Source: an uncultured Pelagibacteraceae bacterium (GTDB lineage: Bacteria > Pseudomonadota > Alphaproteobacteria > Pelagibacterales > Pelagibacteraceae). Taken from it: a DNA stretch of 64,000 nt. The stretch lies in the NCBI GenBank assembly GCA_902570915.1, contig CACGAB010000002.1, positions 1-64,000 of the forward strand. Reading direction: 5' to 3'. Every line of letters starts with the position of its first letter. The first letter of the stretch is position 1. The notes beneath the pieces are model-generated. The model saw only the letters and a program-made list of their open reading frames with translations. It did not search any database and had not been told where the DNA came from. Made by a program: the position numbers and the translations under genes. Below are positions 9,821 to 19,334 of this stretch, piece after piece.

Positions 9821-12301
9821 CTAAAAAGTACCAGAAATTTCAAAATTTACTCCATAATCTTTAATTTTGGATAATAAATTCATTTTAGAACTCAAATTAT
9901 AATTCAAATTACCTATTTGTTTTAGATAGCTGACTTTCGTATTATTGTTGTTTATTGGATCAAAATCGAGAGCAAACTGATTATTTTCTTCTTTTGATTT
10001 ACTAAATTTAATAATAAAAGTTTTGTTATTAAAATTTTGAGATACTGCTGAATGTAAACAACTTTCACAATTATCTAAACTTTTTATGTATTTATAATCA
10101 AAAAGTATAGTGAAGCCATTTTCAAGTATATACTCTAAACCAATATTAGTTTTTAATTTTTTATTCGAATAGCTATTAATTGTCTCTTCATTTACAACAG
10201 TTGAACCTAAATATGAATATTTGTAGGCATTATCATCTGCCAGATCATAAATAATTTCAATTCCTCCCATGGGTTGGAATGTTACCCTATCTCTCTCAAT
10301 TTTTTCCATTTCAAATAAAACACCACCAGCAAATTCTCCACTTACAAATGTATCATCATGAAAACGAATATCTGTAGCTGGTCGATCGCTAGCTTTACTA
10401 ATAAAATCTGTAAATTCAGATAATTCTGTTACCCCATAAGTAAGTTTTCCTGTAGGAGTAATATTAAACTTACCATATGTCTTTTTAGTTCTGTAATTAA
10501 TTGATGCAAATGCCTGTCTTCCATTTCGTTCACCTGATATTTTTCCTAGGTACTTATTATCGAACCTTAGGGCACTCAGGCCTAAAACTGCATTAATATA
10601 CTGATTGTTGTTTGTTGGAACAGTTCCATAAATATTTAATGTCAAAGACTCGAGGTCAACTTTTTGACTAGATCGTCTAATATTCGATGCACTATCTCCA
10701 TACCTCAATGCCAAACCAAAAAACTTATTATCTCCAATTTTTCTATCTGAGCCAAATGTTATACCTTTCGTTTTAATACCTTTTGCTTTATCTACGAGTG
10801 TTTCTTGATAATCTCCTATTGATAAATCCAGTAAACTCCATGACGACCATTTAGATTTTTTCTTTTCGTCATTTTTTTGAGTATTACTCACAAGGGATAC
10901 TAAATTATTTTTTAATGAAGGTTCTAACTTACTTGCTAGAGATTTTAATATAGGATTGGGGTAGTTTATATTTATATTGTGACTAGTTAAGTCTTCTTGA
11001 TCTCTATTTCTTTTGATCCACTCAAATCTTTTAAAAATAGTATCAACGTTTATACTTATATTTTGTTTAGCTAATTCAACTTGAGCATTAACAGATGCAC
11101 TTGCATTGGATACACATGAAACAATGCCATAAGGACAATCAAGGTCAAATTGATAAATATTATCTATCGTTTGTCCAGCATCTGCTTGTGAAATAAATAA
11201 TTTCATACCATCACTTGAAAAAGAAAAACCCCATATTATTCCATGACCCGCTGGATAACTCCTCGCTTCGTCTGCATCTCGTAATGCTCCTCCAGGGGAG
11301 ACACGATATAGAAAATCATGGCCTCCTAAATGAGTAGCTGTTGAAACATCAAAAGGTTTGCCTAAACTAAATTGCTCAATGCTATTAGTATGATTTTTAT
11401 TAAAAAAAGAGATAAACATTTGACTTCCATCATCACTAAACTCAATATCTCTAGCCGCTTGAAAATTAGCGACATCTTCAACTCCAATTGTAAATAGATT
11501 TACACTATGAATTTCTGTAGCAGATGTGATATCAAATGCTGGTGATAATGAAAAAGTTGCCACCACAGGTGTGTCAGCATCTTCGCCTTGATCCACAGAA
11601 TACATTCTTGTACCGTCTCTGCTTAACGAAAAACCAGTAACTTTTGTTGAGGTGCTTAAATCAATTTGATGTATGTATTTTGCCGTTTTAAAATCAAAAG
11701 GTGTACTTAAATCATATCTATATACATCACCTGTGCTATTCAAAATATAAAAAATCCTACCACCTTTTGCTACATGAATACTTCTATATGCAGTAGAAAA
11801 AAAGCTCAAACCTTGTGCCAGAAATTCTGGATGATCAACATCAAAACCATCAATATCATCACAAGTATGTGGTATATTATCTGTAGTATCAGTTTTTACA
11901 GTGTTTAATTCAAATGGAGTAGCAACTTTGTTCATAGATAAATCAAGGTCACCCATATAACCACTAGTAGGACTAGCATCCATGTCAGCATTAATAGAAA
12001 AAACCATTGTGCCGTCATCACTCCACACGATATCTCTTAGATCCTCAGTTCTATCGTGTTTAAGTTCTGTAAAGTAGCTTTGCACCGATGTTGTTTGGTT
12101 AATCTGTTCTAATTTAGAGCTAAAACAACCGGGTGCACTATTTGGAATTCTATTTTCTTTATGTGTAAGTGTTAAAGCGGCGGCTAGAGCTAGTGTAGAA
12201 AAAAAGGCTGTAAATAAGAAAAAAAATATATTAGTACTTATAACACCTGTTTTTAAAGACTTAAAAATTTTTTTAATATTTAATTTTTTAAAAATTTTCA
12301 T
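9821..12301 (-). CDS. secreted beta-propeller-like passenger with C-terminal autotransporter-type beta-barrel (paralogue 3)
   Basis: 'WSDDGTMVFSI', 'LSRDGTRMYSV', 'FSDDGSQMFISF', 'FSSDGMKLFI' repeats; CPYGIVSC linker; barrel 'SKWSSWSLLDLSIGDY...ISGERNGRQAFASINYRTKKTYGKFNITPTGKLTYGVTELSEFTDF'; ends ...ISGTF. Confidence 0.77.
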   Translation of the reverse strand: MKIFKKLNIKKIFKSLKTGVISTNIFFFLFTAFFSTLALAAALTLTHKENRIPNSAPGCFSSKLEQINQTTSVQSYFTELKHDRTEDLRDIVWSDDGTMVFSINADMDASPTSGYMGDLDLSMNKVATPFELNTVKTDTTDNIPHTCDDIDGFDVDHPEFLAQGLSFFSTAYRSIHVAKGGRIFYILNSTGDVYRYDLSTPFDFKTAKYIHQIDLSTSTKVTGFSLSRDGTRMYSVDQGEDADTPVVATFSLSPAFDITSATEIHSVNLFTIGVEDVANFQAARDIEFSDDGSQMFISFFNKNHTNSIEQFSLGKPFDVSTATHLGGHDFLYRVSPGGALRDADEARSYPAGHGIIWGFSFSSDGMKLFISQADAGQTIDNIYQFDLDCPYGIVSCVSNASASVNAQVELAKQNISINVDTIFKRFEWIKRNRDQEDLTSHNININYPNPILKSLASKLEPSLKNNLVSLVSNTQKNDEKKKSKWSSWSLLDLSIGDYQETLVDKAKGIKTKGITFGSDRKIGDNKFFGLALRYGDSASNIRRSSQKVDLESLTLNIYGTVPTNNNQYINAVLGLSALRFDNKYLGKISGERNGRQAFASINYRTKKTYGKFNITPTGKLTYGVTELSEFTDFISKASDRPATDIRFHDDTFVSGEFAGGVLFEMEKIERDRVTFQPMGGIEIIYDLADDNAYKYSYLGSTVVNEETINSYSNKKLKTNIGLEYILENGFTILFDYKYIKSLDNCESCLHSAVSQNFNNKTFIIKFSKSKEENNQFALDFDPINNNNTKVSYLKQIGNLNYNLSSKMNLLSKIKDYGVNFEISGTF

Positions 12302-12311
12302 GAATTAAGAT

Positions 12312-14363
12312 TTATTTCTTTTTGATTAGCTCAGTATTATTGATGTTTATAGCCATACAAGTAATATCATCCCTTAATTTTTCAGCACCCCAATTTAATT
12401 CTTTTTCAATAGACTCAACTATAGTTTTTGGTGTCACATCTGACATGCCATCTATGATTTTTTGCACTCCTTCTGCGCCTAATTCCTCACCATTTTTCAA
12501 ATAGCCTTCCGTTACACCATCAGTATAAACAACAAATGTCTTATCTTTAAGGTTCATAGTATTGGATTTAACCATAGACTCTGTGAAATATTTAACAATT
12601 CCAATGGGTGGCATTTCTGATTTGATATATTCATAATTTTTATTTTGATCAAAAGTCAAAATACTTTCATGCCCTGCATTAATAAATACAAGTTCTCCAG
12701 TTTTAATATTTAATTTTCCAAAAACAGCGGTCACAAACATCCCTTTAAATTTAGCCTCAACAAGCTCATTATTGACACCGAACACAACTTTTTCTAATGG
12801 AAACTTCAAGTTCGTAAGCGTTCTAAATATTGAAGATGCTTTTGCCATATACATACCCGCTTTGACCCCTTTTCCTGATACATCGGCTAATGTGAAGAAG
12901 TATTCTTCCGGGGTAGATCTTACCACATCAAAATAATCTCCCGATACGTCTCTTGCAGGAACGTTCCTTGCAAAAATAAAATTTTCAAATTTTGATATAT
13001 CTGGGAATAAGCTTTTTTGAACTCCTGCAGCTAATTCTCGTTCTTTTAATAATTTTGCCTCTTTTTGTAAATTATCTAAAGCTATTTTGTTTTCCTCAAT
13101 AAATCTAAAATAAAGACCGGTTAAGAAGGTAGCGGTTACAATAAATATAGGGTAACTCATATCTACTAATTCAGATCTAAATTTATAAATAGAAAATCCA
13201 ATAATTATGATCGCCAAAATATTTCCAAAGAAAATCGATAAACTTAGTTTTGGTTTTACTTTTTGAGATAAAATAAATGTAATTAAAGCAACGATAATAG
13301 AAAACAATAACTCAAATATATATGTGTTTGGATTTCTAACCAAATACGATTGGTCCAAAATATTTTCAATAACATTAGCATGAACTTCAACTCCTGGTAT
13401 AGTTACCCCAAGAGGAGTTTTAACTAAATCGAATAAGCCTTGTGCTGACGCGCCAATTAAAACATATTTGTCTTTAAAAAAATCTGTTTGAAATTTACCA
13501 TCATAAACATCTCCAGCAGAAATATATTGGTTTTTATCTGACTTTTTATATTTAATCCAAATGATCCCATTAGGATCGGAGTCTATTTTATGAGGTCTTG
13601 CACTAATTCTTTGAATTCCAACTTCATTTAATTCCACATAAATATTTTTTTGTTTAGAACCAACTCTAACCATCTCTAAACCCATGGTTGGATACATTTT
13701 TTTATTGAATTGAACAATTAAAGGTAGAGATCTAATGATACCGTCTAATTGATCTAAAAAAGAAATAGATCCTAATCCTTTGACATTTTTTTCTAATACT
13801 TCTAGTGAGCCTATGGAATAGGGATAAGAGTAAGTAAATTGTTTTGGTTCCCCACCTTTAGATAAAAATCTAGCTTTTGCTTTTCGATCATAATTTGAAT
13901 GCGATGGAACGTTGCTACCTAAAACAGCAATTATTGATTTAGATTCTTTCAGTTTTTCAGAAAATATATCGTCTGGACTTTTTAAATTCTGAAGTTCTGC
14001 TATGTCAGATGGAATTAAACCATATGATTTAATTATAGCATCGGGTGATTGCTTATCCTTTTCAGTGAAAAAAATATCAAAACCTATTGCCTTTGGGTTT
14101 GACTCGTTTAACTTATCTAAAATTTCTGCAAAGACAATTCTATTCCAAGGAAACTGACCAAACTTACCTAAACTTTTTTCATCAATATCTATAATTACAA
14201 CATCTGAATTTTTTTTTTCTGCAAATACTTTTTGGTAAAGATCAAAACTTAAAAATGATATTGATTTAATAAAACTTGGGTTAAGAATTTTTAAAAAAAT
14301 TAAGAGAATAAGTAAGGCAAAGAAAACTACGTAATTTAGATTTTTATGTAAAATTGCTTTCAC
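12312..14363 (-). CDS. CHASE2 sensor domain protein with C-terminal SpoIIE/PP2C-type Ser phosphatase domain
   Basis: N-terminal TM and CHASE2-like 'DVVIIDIDEKSLGKFGQFPWNRIVFAEILDKL...AIGFDIFF'; TM helices; C-terminal 'VQKSLFP...ARDVSGDYFDVV...FTLADVSGKGVKAGMYMAKA...GMFVTAVFG...INAGHE...FVVYTDGVTEG...RDDITCMAI'. Confidence 0.9.
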   Translation of the reverse strand: MKAILHKNLNYVVFFALLILLIFLKILNPSFIKSISFLSFDLYQKVFAEKKNSDVVIIDIDEKSLGKFGQFPWNRIVFAEILDKLNESNPKAIGFDIFFTEKDKQSPDAIIKSYGLIPSDIAELQNLKSPDDIFSEKLKESKSIIAVLGSNVPSHSNYDRKAKARFLSKGGEPKQFTYSYPYSIGSLEVLEKNVKGLGSISFLDQLDGIIRSLPLIVQFNKKMYPTMGLEMVRVGSKQKNIYVELNEVGIQRISARPHKIDSDPNGIIWIKYKKSDKNQYISAGDVYDGKFQTDFFKDKYVLIGASAQGLFDLVKTPLGVTIPGVEVHANVIENILDQSYLVRNPNTYIFELLFSIIVALITFILSQKVKPKLSLSIFFGNILAIIIIGFSIYKFRSELVDMSYPIFIVTATFLTGLYFRFIEENKIALDNLQKEAKLLKERELAAGVQKSLFPDISKFENFIFARNVPARDVSGDYFDVVRSTPEEYFFTLADVSGKGVKAGMYMAKASSIFRTLTNLKFPLEKVVFGVNNELVEAKFKGMFVTAVFGKLNIKTGELVFINAGHESILTFDQNKNYEYIKSEMPPIGIVKYFTESMVKSNTMNLKDKTFVVYTDGVTEGYLKNGEELGAEGVQKIIDGMSDVTPKTIVESIEKELNWGAEKLRDDITCMAININNTELIKKK

Positions 14364-14422
14364 AAATCAAATTTATAGGTAATTGGATTAAAGTAAATAA
14401 ATCTTATTTACGAAAGATCTTT

Positions 14423-15697
14423 TTATTTTTTTCTTGTTCTTTTCTTTTTAGCTTTTCTCTTCTTAGCAGCTCTTTTCTTCTTCACTACTCTTTTCTTTTT
14501 AACGATTTTTTTCTTAGGTTTCTTCTTAACTACTTTTTTCTTCTTTTTCGGTTTTTTCTTCACTGCTTTTTTCTTTTTAGCTGGCTTTTTCTTTACTGCT
14601 TTTTTCTTTTTAGCTGGCTTTTTCTTAGTAGCTTTTTTCTTAGTAGCTTTTTTCTTCGTAGCTTTTTTCTTAGCAGGTTTTTTCTTAGTTACTTTTTTCT
14701 TTTCAGTTTTTGTTACTTTTTTCTTAACAGCTTTTTTCTTTTTACCTTTTTTACCTTTTTTGGCTTTTTTCTTCTTACCTTTTTTCTTACCTTCGTCTAA
14801 TTTAGCTTTTTTCTTTTGCTTTTTAGCTTTTGCTTTTGCTTTCTGAGCTTTTTTCTTTTCTGCTCTTTCAGCTTTAATCGCTACTTTCTTCTCTTTATCT
14901 TTTTGAATGTTCTCTTTAATTATTGTTTTAATTTCTTCTTTTTCAAAACCTAGTGCTTTTAGTTCTTTTTTAAGATTTTTTCTTAATTGTTTTCTCTCAG
15001 CTTTAGTCTCATTAGGAGATAGCTTGGCTACTCTAAGAGCTTTCATTTTTTTATTAAATTTCTTTAATTGATTTTTAGTAATTTTTTTCGCTTGACCTGG
15101 CGCTTTTCCTTTGGTCATCGAAGTCATACTATACGGGTTATCTAATAAAGTTTGACCAAGATTATTTCCAACTAAAACTGCTCCTGGTCTCATACCTAAG
15201 GTATTATTTTTTCCTGGACCAATTAATAAAGTATCTGTTTTTCCTTTTGAAACTATAGTTTGAAATTCTGTTCCTCTTGAACCTAAAGTTCCCTCAGGAA
15301 CTTCGACTGTAAGGCTGTCAGGATTTTTTTTACTTATTAATCCTGAAATAACTTTTAAACTTCCTTGTTTTACGCTTGCAACGATTTTTCCATCATTTGT
15401 TTCTGGATCAAAAATAAAAGTATCCATCACAACTTCAGAGTCTTCACCAACTGTAAAAGTTGACTGATCTAATAATAAAATCTGTGTACCTGAACCTGGT
15501 GCAGCATAAATCGTTTCATTTAAATAAATTTTATCGCCAGCCTTTAACTGTCTTGTTTCAGTTTTTACCGTTCCAGATATGGCTCCAACTATTCCAACAA
15601 GTTGCTTTTCAATGCTAAGCTTCTCAGCAGAATTCACTTGAGAAGAAAGAATTAAAAATAGCCCAATGACTGCACTTAAAATTTTTTTCATTACCAT
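14423..15697 (-). CDS. FecR-domain periplasmic protein with long histone-H1-like lysine-rich C-terminal tail
   Basis: Signal peptide (MKKILSAVIGLFLILSSQVNSA); FecR-like 'ETRQLKAGDKIYLNETIYAAPGSGTQILLLDQSTFTVGEDSEVVMDTFIFDPE...SLKVISGLISKKNPDSLTVEVPEGTLGSRGTEFQTIV'; tail of repeated KKKPAKKKATKKKATKKK... to the C-terminus. Confidence 0.85.
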   Translation of the reverse strand: MVMKKILSAVIGLFLILSSQVNSAEKLSIEKQLVGIVGAISGTVKTETRQLKAGDKIYLNETIYAAPGSGTQILLLDQSTFTVGEDSEVVMDTFIFDPETNDGKIVASVKQGSLKVISGLISKKNPDSLTVEVPEGTLGSRGTEFQTIVSKGKTDTLLIGPGKNNTLGMRPGAVLVGNNLGQTLLDNPYSMTSMTKGKAPGQAKKITKNQLKKFNKKMKALRVAKLSPNETKAERKQLRKNLKKELKALGFEKEEIKTIIKENIQKDKEKKVAIKAERAEKKKAQKAKAKAKKQKKKAKLDEGKKKGKKKKAKKGKKGKKKKAVKKKVTKTEKKKVTKKKPAKKKATKKKATKKKATKKKPAKKKKAVKKKPAKKKKAVKKKPKKKKKVVKKKPKKKIVKKKRVVKKKRAAKKRKAKKKRTRKK

Positions 15698-15809
15698 GAA
15701 ACTAGCAAATTTAGACGAAAATAGGAATAATTAATGTTCATTATGGGTTAAAAAAAACGCAGTAAAACTGAGGTTAATCTAACCAAAAAATTAAATTTTA
15801 TTAAAAAAA

Positions 15810-17111
15810 TTAATTTAACCTAAAAGATTTTGAAAAACTCAAAGAAAAGGAATCTGCGATATAATCATAATTAACAATATTCGCTTCAGAAAAAAGTTTT
15901 TCATAAGATAAATTTATAAAAAGGCTTCTGTTAGGATCTATCCCTGGAAAAATGTCTCCAATAGCCTTTGTTAAAATTATATCAAATGTATTTGTAAAGT
16001 CTGATCTTATTGTATCATTAACTGACGTGTCTGCTTTCTTGTAATCATTGAAACTCATACTATTACTTACTGCGATATAAGCCCAAGGAAATGCAAAATT
16101 AATTCCAAAACCTACATCATAGTTTTCATAATCATTTCCAGCGTCAACTATTGAATCGGTATCACTGTAACCTAAACTAATATTAGTTGTAATCAGTTGA
16201 TTTACTATAAAGTCGTGGCCTAAAGTTATACTATGACCACTTGAGTTTGTTTCATTTGCAGTAGTGTCCATTGTATTATTATTTCCTTTTGAGTTTGAGT
16301 ATGAAAATCCATAACTAAAAGAATTTCTCTCACCGACAGAAAAGAAACCTCCTAAACCATACATCTTAGAAAAACTATCAGCATCATGTTGATAATCTGA
16401 TTTGTTTAAAATAAAATATGGACTAACACTTTGTCCTAAAAAAACTGTATCTAATCCAAGAGTTAAACCATAACTTTGATAATCATCATCAGCTTCATGA
16501 TATTGTTCAGATGTAGTTTGGGACAAATTAATAAGTAACGAGGACTCCTCTCCAACAGGTCGAGATGCAGATAATCCCATACTGCCACTCAAAGTTCTGT
16601 CAAATTTTGGAGAATTAAAAATTTCACGTGATCCAGATGAATCTTTAAATCTCGTACTTGAAACACTATTAACATTATCAGATGCAATGACTCCAGTTGA
16701 AAAATCGGCAGCAAAAGTCCAAAGACCTGGTTCTCGATCTTTTAATTCCTCTTCAATTTCTTGTAATGTTTCTAAATCTTCAGATGAAAGGTCCCTTCTT
16801 AATTTCATTTCTTCAATAATGGTTGATGCTTTTTCTGGTGAGTCAACTTGTACCAAAACTGACAATAAATATAATTTGATTTCGGTATTATCAGGATAAA
16901 GCATATTCAATCTTTCAAGTGTAGAAATTGTCTGCTTAAAGTTTCCCATTTTACCTTGTTGCTGGGCATACTTTAAATTTAAATCTAAATCATTGGGTTT
17001 TTGTAAAATTTGCATGTACGTAATATTTTTTTCGGAAGAGACAGCAAAGGTTGTCATCAGCAACAATGTTGAGATAAAAACAAATATTAATTTGTTGGTA
17101 TTTAAATTCAT
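15810..17111 (-). CDS. TPR-containing outer-membrane beta-barrel-like protein
   Basis: Signal peptide; TPR-like N-terminus (NLKYAQQQGKMGNFKQTISTLERLNMLYPDNTEIKLYL); remainder has alternating beta-strand pattern (SYGFSYSNSKGNN..., SLFINLSYEKLF). Adjacent to the FecR gene. Confidence 0.6.
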   Translation of the reverse strand: MNLNTNKLIFVFISTLLLMTTFAVSSEKNITYMQILQKPNDLDLNLKYAQQQGKMGNFKQTISTLERLNMLYPDNTEIKLYLLSVLVQVDSPEKASTIIEEMKLRRDLSSEDLETLQEIEEELKDREPGLWTFAADFSTGVIASDNVNSVSSTRFKDSSGSREIFNSPKFDRTLSGSMGLSASRPVGEESSLLINLSQTTSEQYHEADDDYQSYGLTLGLDTVFLGQSVSPYFILNKSDYQHDADSFSKMYGLGGFFSVGERNSFSYGFSYSNSKGNNNTMDTTANETNSSGHSITLGHDFIVNQLITTNISLGYSDTDSIVDAGNDYENYDVGFGINFAFPWAYIAVSNSMSFNDYKKADTSVNDTIRSDFTNTFDIILTKAIGDIFPGIDPNRSLFINLSYEKLFSEANIVNYDYIADSFSLSFSKSFRLN

Positions 17112-17171
17112 AAAAGTGAAAGATATTAAGTCTATTTATTTTTTCAATTAATATTTTTTTGGTAATTAATA

Positions 17172-19325
17172 CTATTTTCCAATACTTATTACTGTTAAAT
17201 CATCATCCAGTTTTTGGTTTTTGCTTGTATTTATTACCATTCTAGTTATGTCACTTAATTGTTGTTTTGTATCTTTGTTGTAATTAGCCTCAATTATATC
17301 TATTGATCCATCTATACCTATTTCATTTCCTTTATCATTTAAACTTTCAGACAGTCCATCTGTAAATGCATAAAATCTTGAGCCATTTAGTTTCATCTTA
17401 TTAATATTATAAATACTTTTGTCTTTCTGTTTGATAACACCTAAGGGAGGCGCTGAACTTTGAAACTGTTCGTATTTTCCATTATCATTTCTGACAATTG
17501 CAGGCTGATGACCTGCGTTTACCCATCTAATTTCATCAGTAATTAAATTGTATTCACCAATTATTGAAGTTACAAACATTCCACCAGTTTTAGTATTATT
17601 TAAATCATTATTCATATGTAAAACCATTTCATCTGGATCTACTTTTGATTGAGATAAAACTTCGAATAAAGTAGATGCTTTTGCCATAACCATTCCAGCA
17701 TGAATACCTTTGCCAGCAACATCAGCAATTATAAAATAAATGCTATCATTGTGAGGATAGAAACTAAAGAAATCACCTGAGACCTCTCTAGCTGATAAGT
17801 TTATTCCGTACACAGGATAATTTTTTAAATTTCTTTTTGGTAAAAAGTTTTCTTGAACTTTTACAGCTAATTTAACCTCTTTAGAAATTCTTTCACGCCA
17901 CTTGTTTTTTTCCTCTTCTGTTGTTTCAAGCTTGCTCATTAACTTATTATAATAAAGACCAATCACACCACCAGCGGTAAACGGATCTTGAGGCCCCCTT
18001 ACTTTAAGATCTCCAGATTCTGATTGTTTGTTTAAAATTGAAATTAAATCATGCTCAATTGAAACTGCATTATGTTCTGCAATATTTAATCCTAATTCCT
18101 CTTGAACGGTACTTACTCTTAATGGATAAAATTTGTTTACAAAACTCAAAATTATAAATGATGAAATAAATGTAAATGATCCGATTGCTAAAATTCCTAT
18201 TAATTGAATTTTAATTTGTGAAAATCTATCAAGACCAGTATCTAAAATATTTAAATCGCTAAAAAACCCGACAGCTAAAGTTCCCCAAATACCAGCAGCC
18301 AAATGAACTGGAACAGCACCAACAACATCGTCAATTTCAAATTTGTTTAAAAGTTCATTTACAAAAATTGCAATAATCGAACCAATGATGCCAACAAAAA
18401 TTGCGGTGACAGATGTCATTGAATTACATCCTGCAGTAATTGCAACTAAACCTGCTAACGGACCTAAAATAATATAAAAAGGATCGGGTTTCTTGTGTTT
18501 AAAATATGAAATACCTAATCCAGTTAATAAACCAAAAGCAGCAGCTAAAAATGTATTAATTAAAATTAAAGGCACTACTTCATCCATTGCACCGTTACTT
18601 CCGCCATTAAAACCAAACCAACCAAACCACAAAATGAGTGTACCTAAAACAGCAAGTGGAAAACTAGATCCAGTAAATTTTCCTTTATTAGCATTGGAGT
18701 ATTTGCCAATCCTTGGCCCCAAAATAATTACTGCTGCTAACGCAATCCATCCACCTACAGAATGTACAATAGTACTTCCAGCAAAATCAACAAAGCCTAG
18801 ATCTGAAAGCCATCCAGTTGTTCTTACTGAACCAGTAACAACTAGTAACTGATCTACCGTATCATATTTTGAAAGATAGCTTGAAGACCACGCCCAATGA
18901 CCAACTATGGGATAAATTATTCCAGTAGCTAAAACAGTCATAATCAAATAACCATTAAATTTCATTCTTTCAGCAACAGCACCAGAAATAATTGTTGCAG
19001 CCGTTGCAACAAACATTGCTTGGAATACAAAGTAAGTCATGTACTCCGCTTTGTTAGTTTTAAAAAAAAATAAATCAGTGCCAAAAAAACCGTAATAAGA
19101 AGTACCAAACATGATACCAAAACCAAATATCCAAAAAATAACTACAGATACTCCAAAGTCTGCAGCATTTTTAAGGGCAACATTAATGCTATTTTTATGC
19201 CGTGATAAACCAGTTTCCATGCACATGAAACCCGCTTGCATTATAAAAACTAGAATTGCGCAATCTATCACCCATAAAGTATCAATGTTACTTGTTAGTA
19301 CATCAATTACTTCTTGGGGCATCAT
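17172..19325 (-). CDS. ammonium transporter (Amt/MEP/Rh) fused to C-terminal SpoIIE/PP2C Ser phosphatase
   Basis: N-terminal ~400 aa are Amt: 'DCAILVFIMQAGFMCMETGLSRHKNSINVALKN', 'FAGSTIVHSVGGWIALAAVIILGPRIGKY', 'FGWFGFNGGSN', 'VPVHLAAGIWGTLAVGFFSD'. C-terminal ~240 aa: 'VKVQENFLPKRNLKNYPVYGINLSAREVSGDFFSFY...FIIADVAGKGIHAGMVMAKAS...GGMFVTSIIGEYN...WVNAGHQPAIV...FYAFTDGLSES...LDDDLTVISIGK'. One continuous 717-aa ORF. Confidence 0.95.
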   Translation of the reverse strand: MMPQEVIDVLTSNIDTLWVIDCAILVFIMQAGFMCMETGLSRHKNSINVALKNAADFGVSVVIFWIFGFGIMFGTSYYGFFGTDLFFFKTNKAEYMTYFVFQAMFVATAATIISGAVAERMKFNGYLIMTVLATGIIYPIVGHWAWSSSYLSKYDTVDQLLVVTGSVRTTGWLSDLGFVDFAGSTIVHSVGGWIALAAVIILGPRIGKYSNANKGKFTGSSFPLAVLGTLILWFGWFGFNGGSNGAMDEVVPLILINTFLAAAFGLLTGLGISYFKHKKPDPFYIILGPLAGLVAITAGCNSMTSVTAIFVGIIGSIIAIFVNELLNKFEIDDVVGAVPVHLAAGIWGTLAVGFFSDLNILDTGLDRFSQIKIQLIGILAIGSFTFISSFIILSFVNKFYPLRVSTVQEELGLNIAEHNAVSIEHDLISILNKQSESGDLKVRGPQDPFTAGGVIGLYYNKLMSKLETTEEEKNKWRERISKEVKLAVKVQENFLPKRNLKNYPVYGINLSAREVSGDFFSFYPHNDSIYFIIADVAGKGIHAGMVMAKASTLFEVLSQSKVDPDEMVLHMNNDLNNTKTGGMFVTSIIGEYNLITDEIRWVNAGHQPAIVRNDNGKYEQFQSSAPPLGVIKQKDKSIYNINKMKLNGSRFYAFTDGLSESLNDKGNEIGIDGSIDIIEANYNKDTKQQLSDITRMVINTSKNQKLDDDLTVISIGK

Positions 19326-19334
19326 TGATATGTA

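Noticed and set aside
14354-14800. Plus-strand 148-aa ORF rich in F/L/S
   Set aside because: It is the antisense of the lysine-codon repeat tail of the FecR protein (AAA/AAG read backwards as TTT/CTT); composition artefact.
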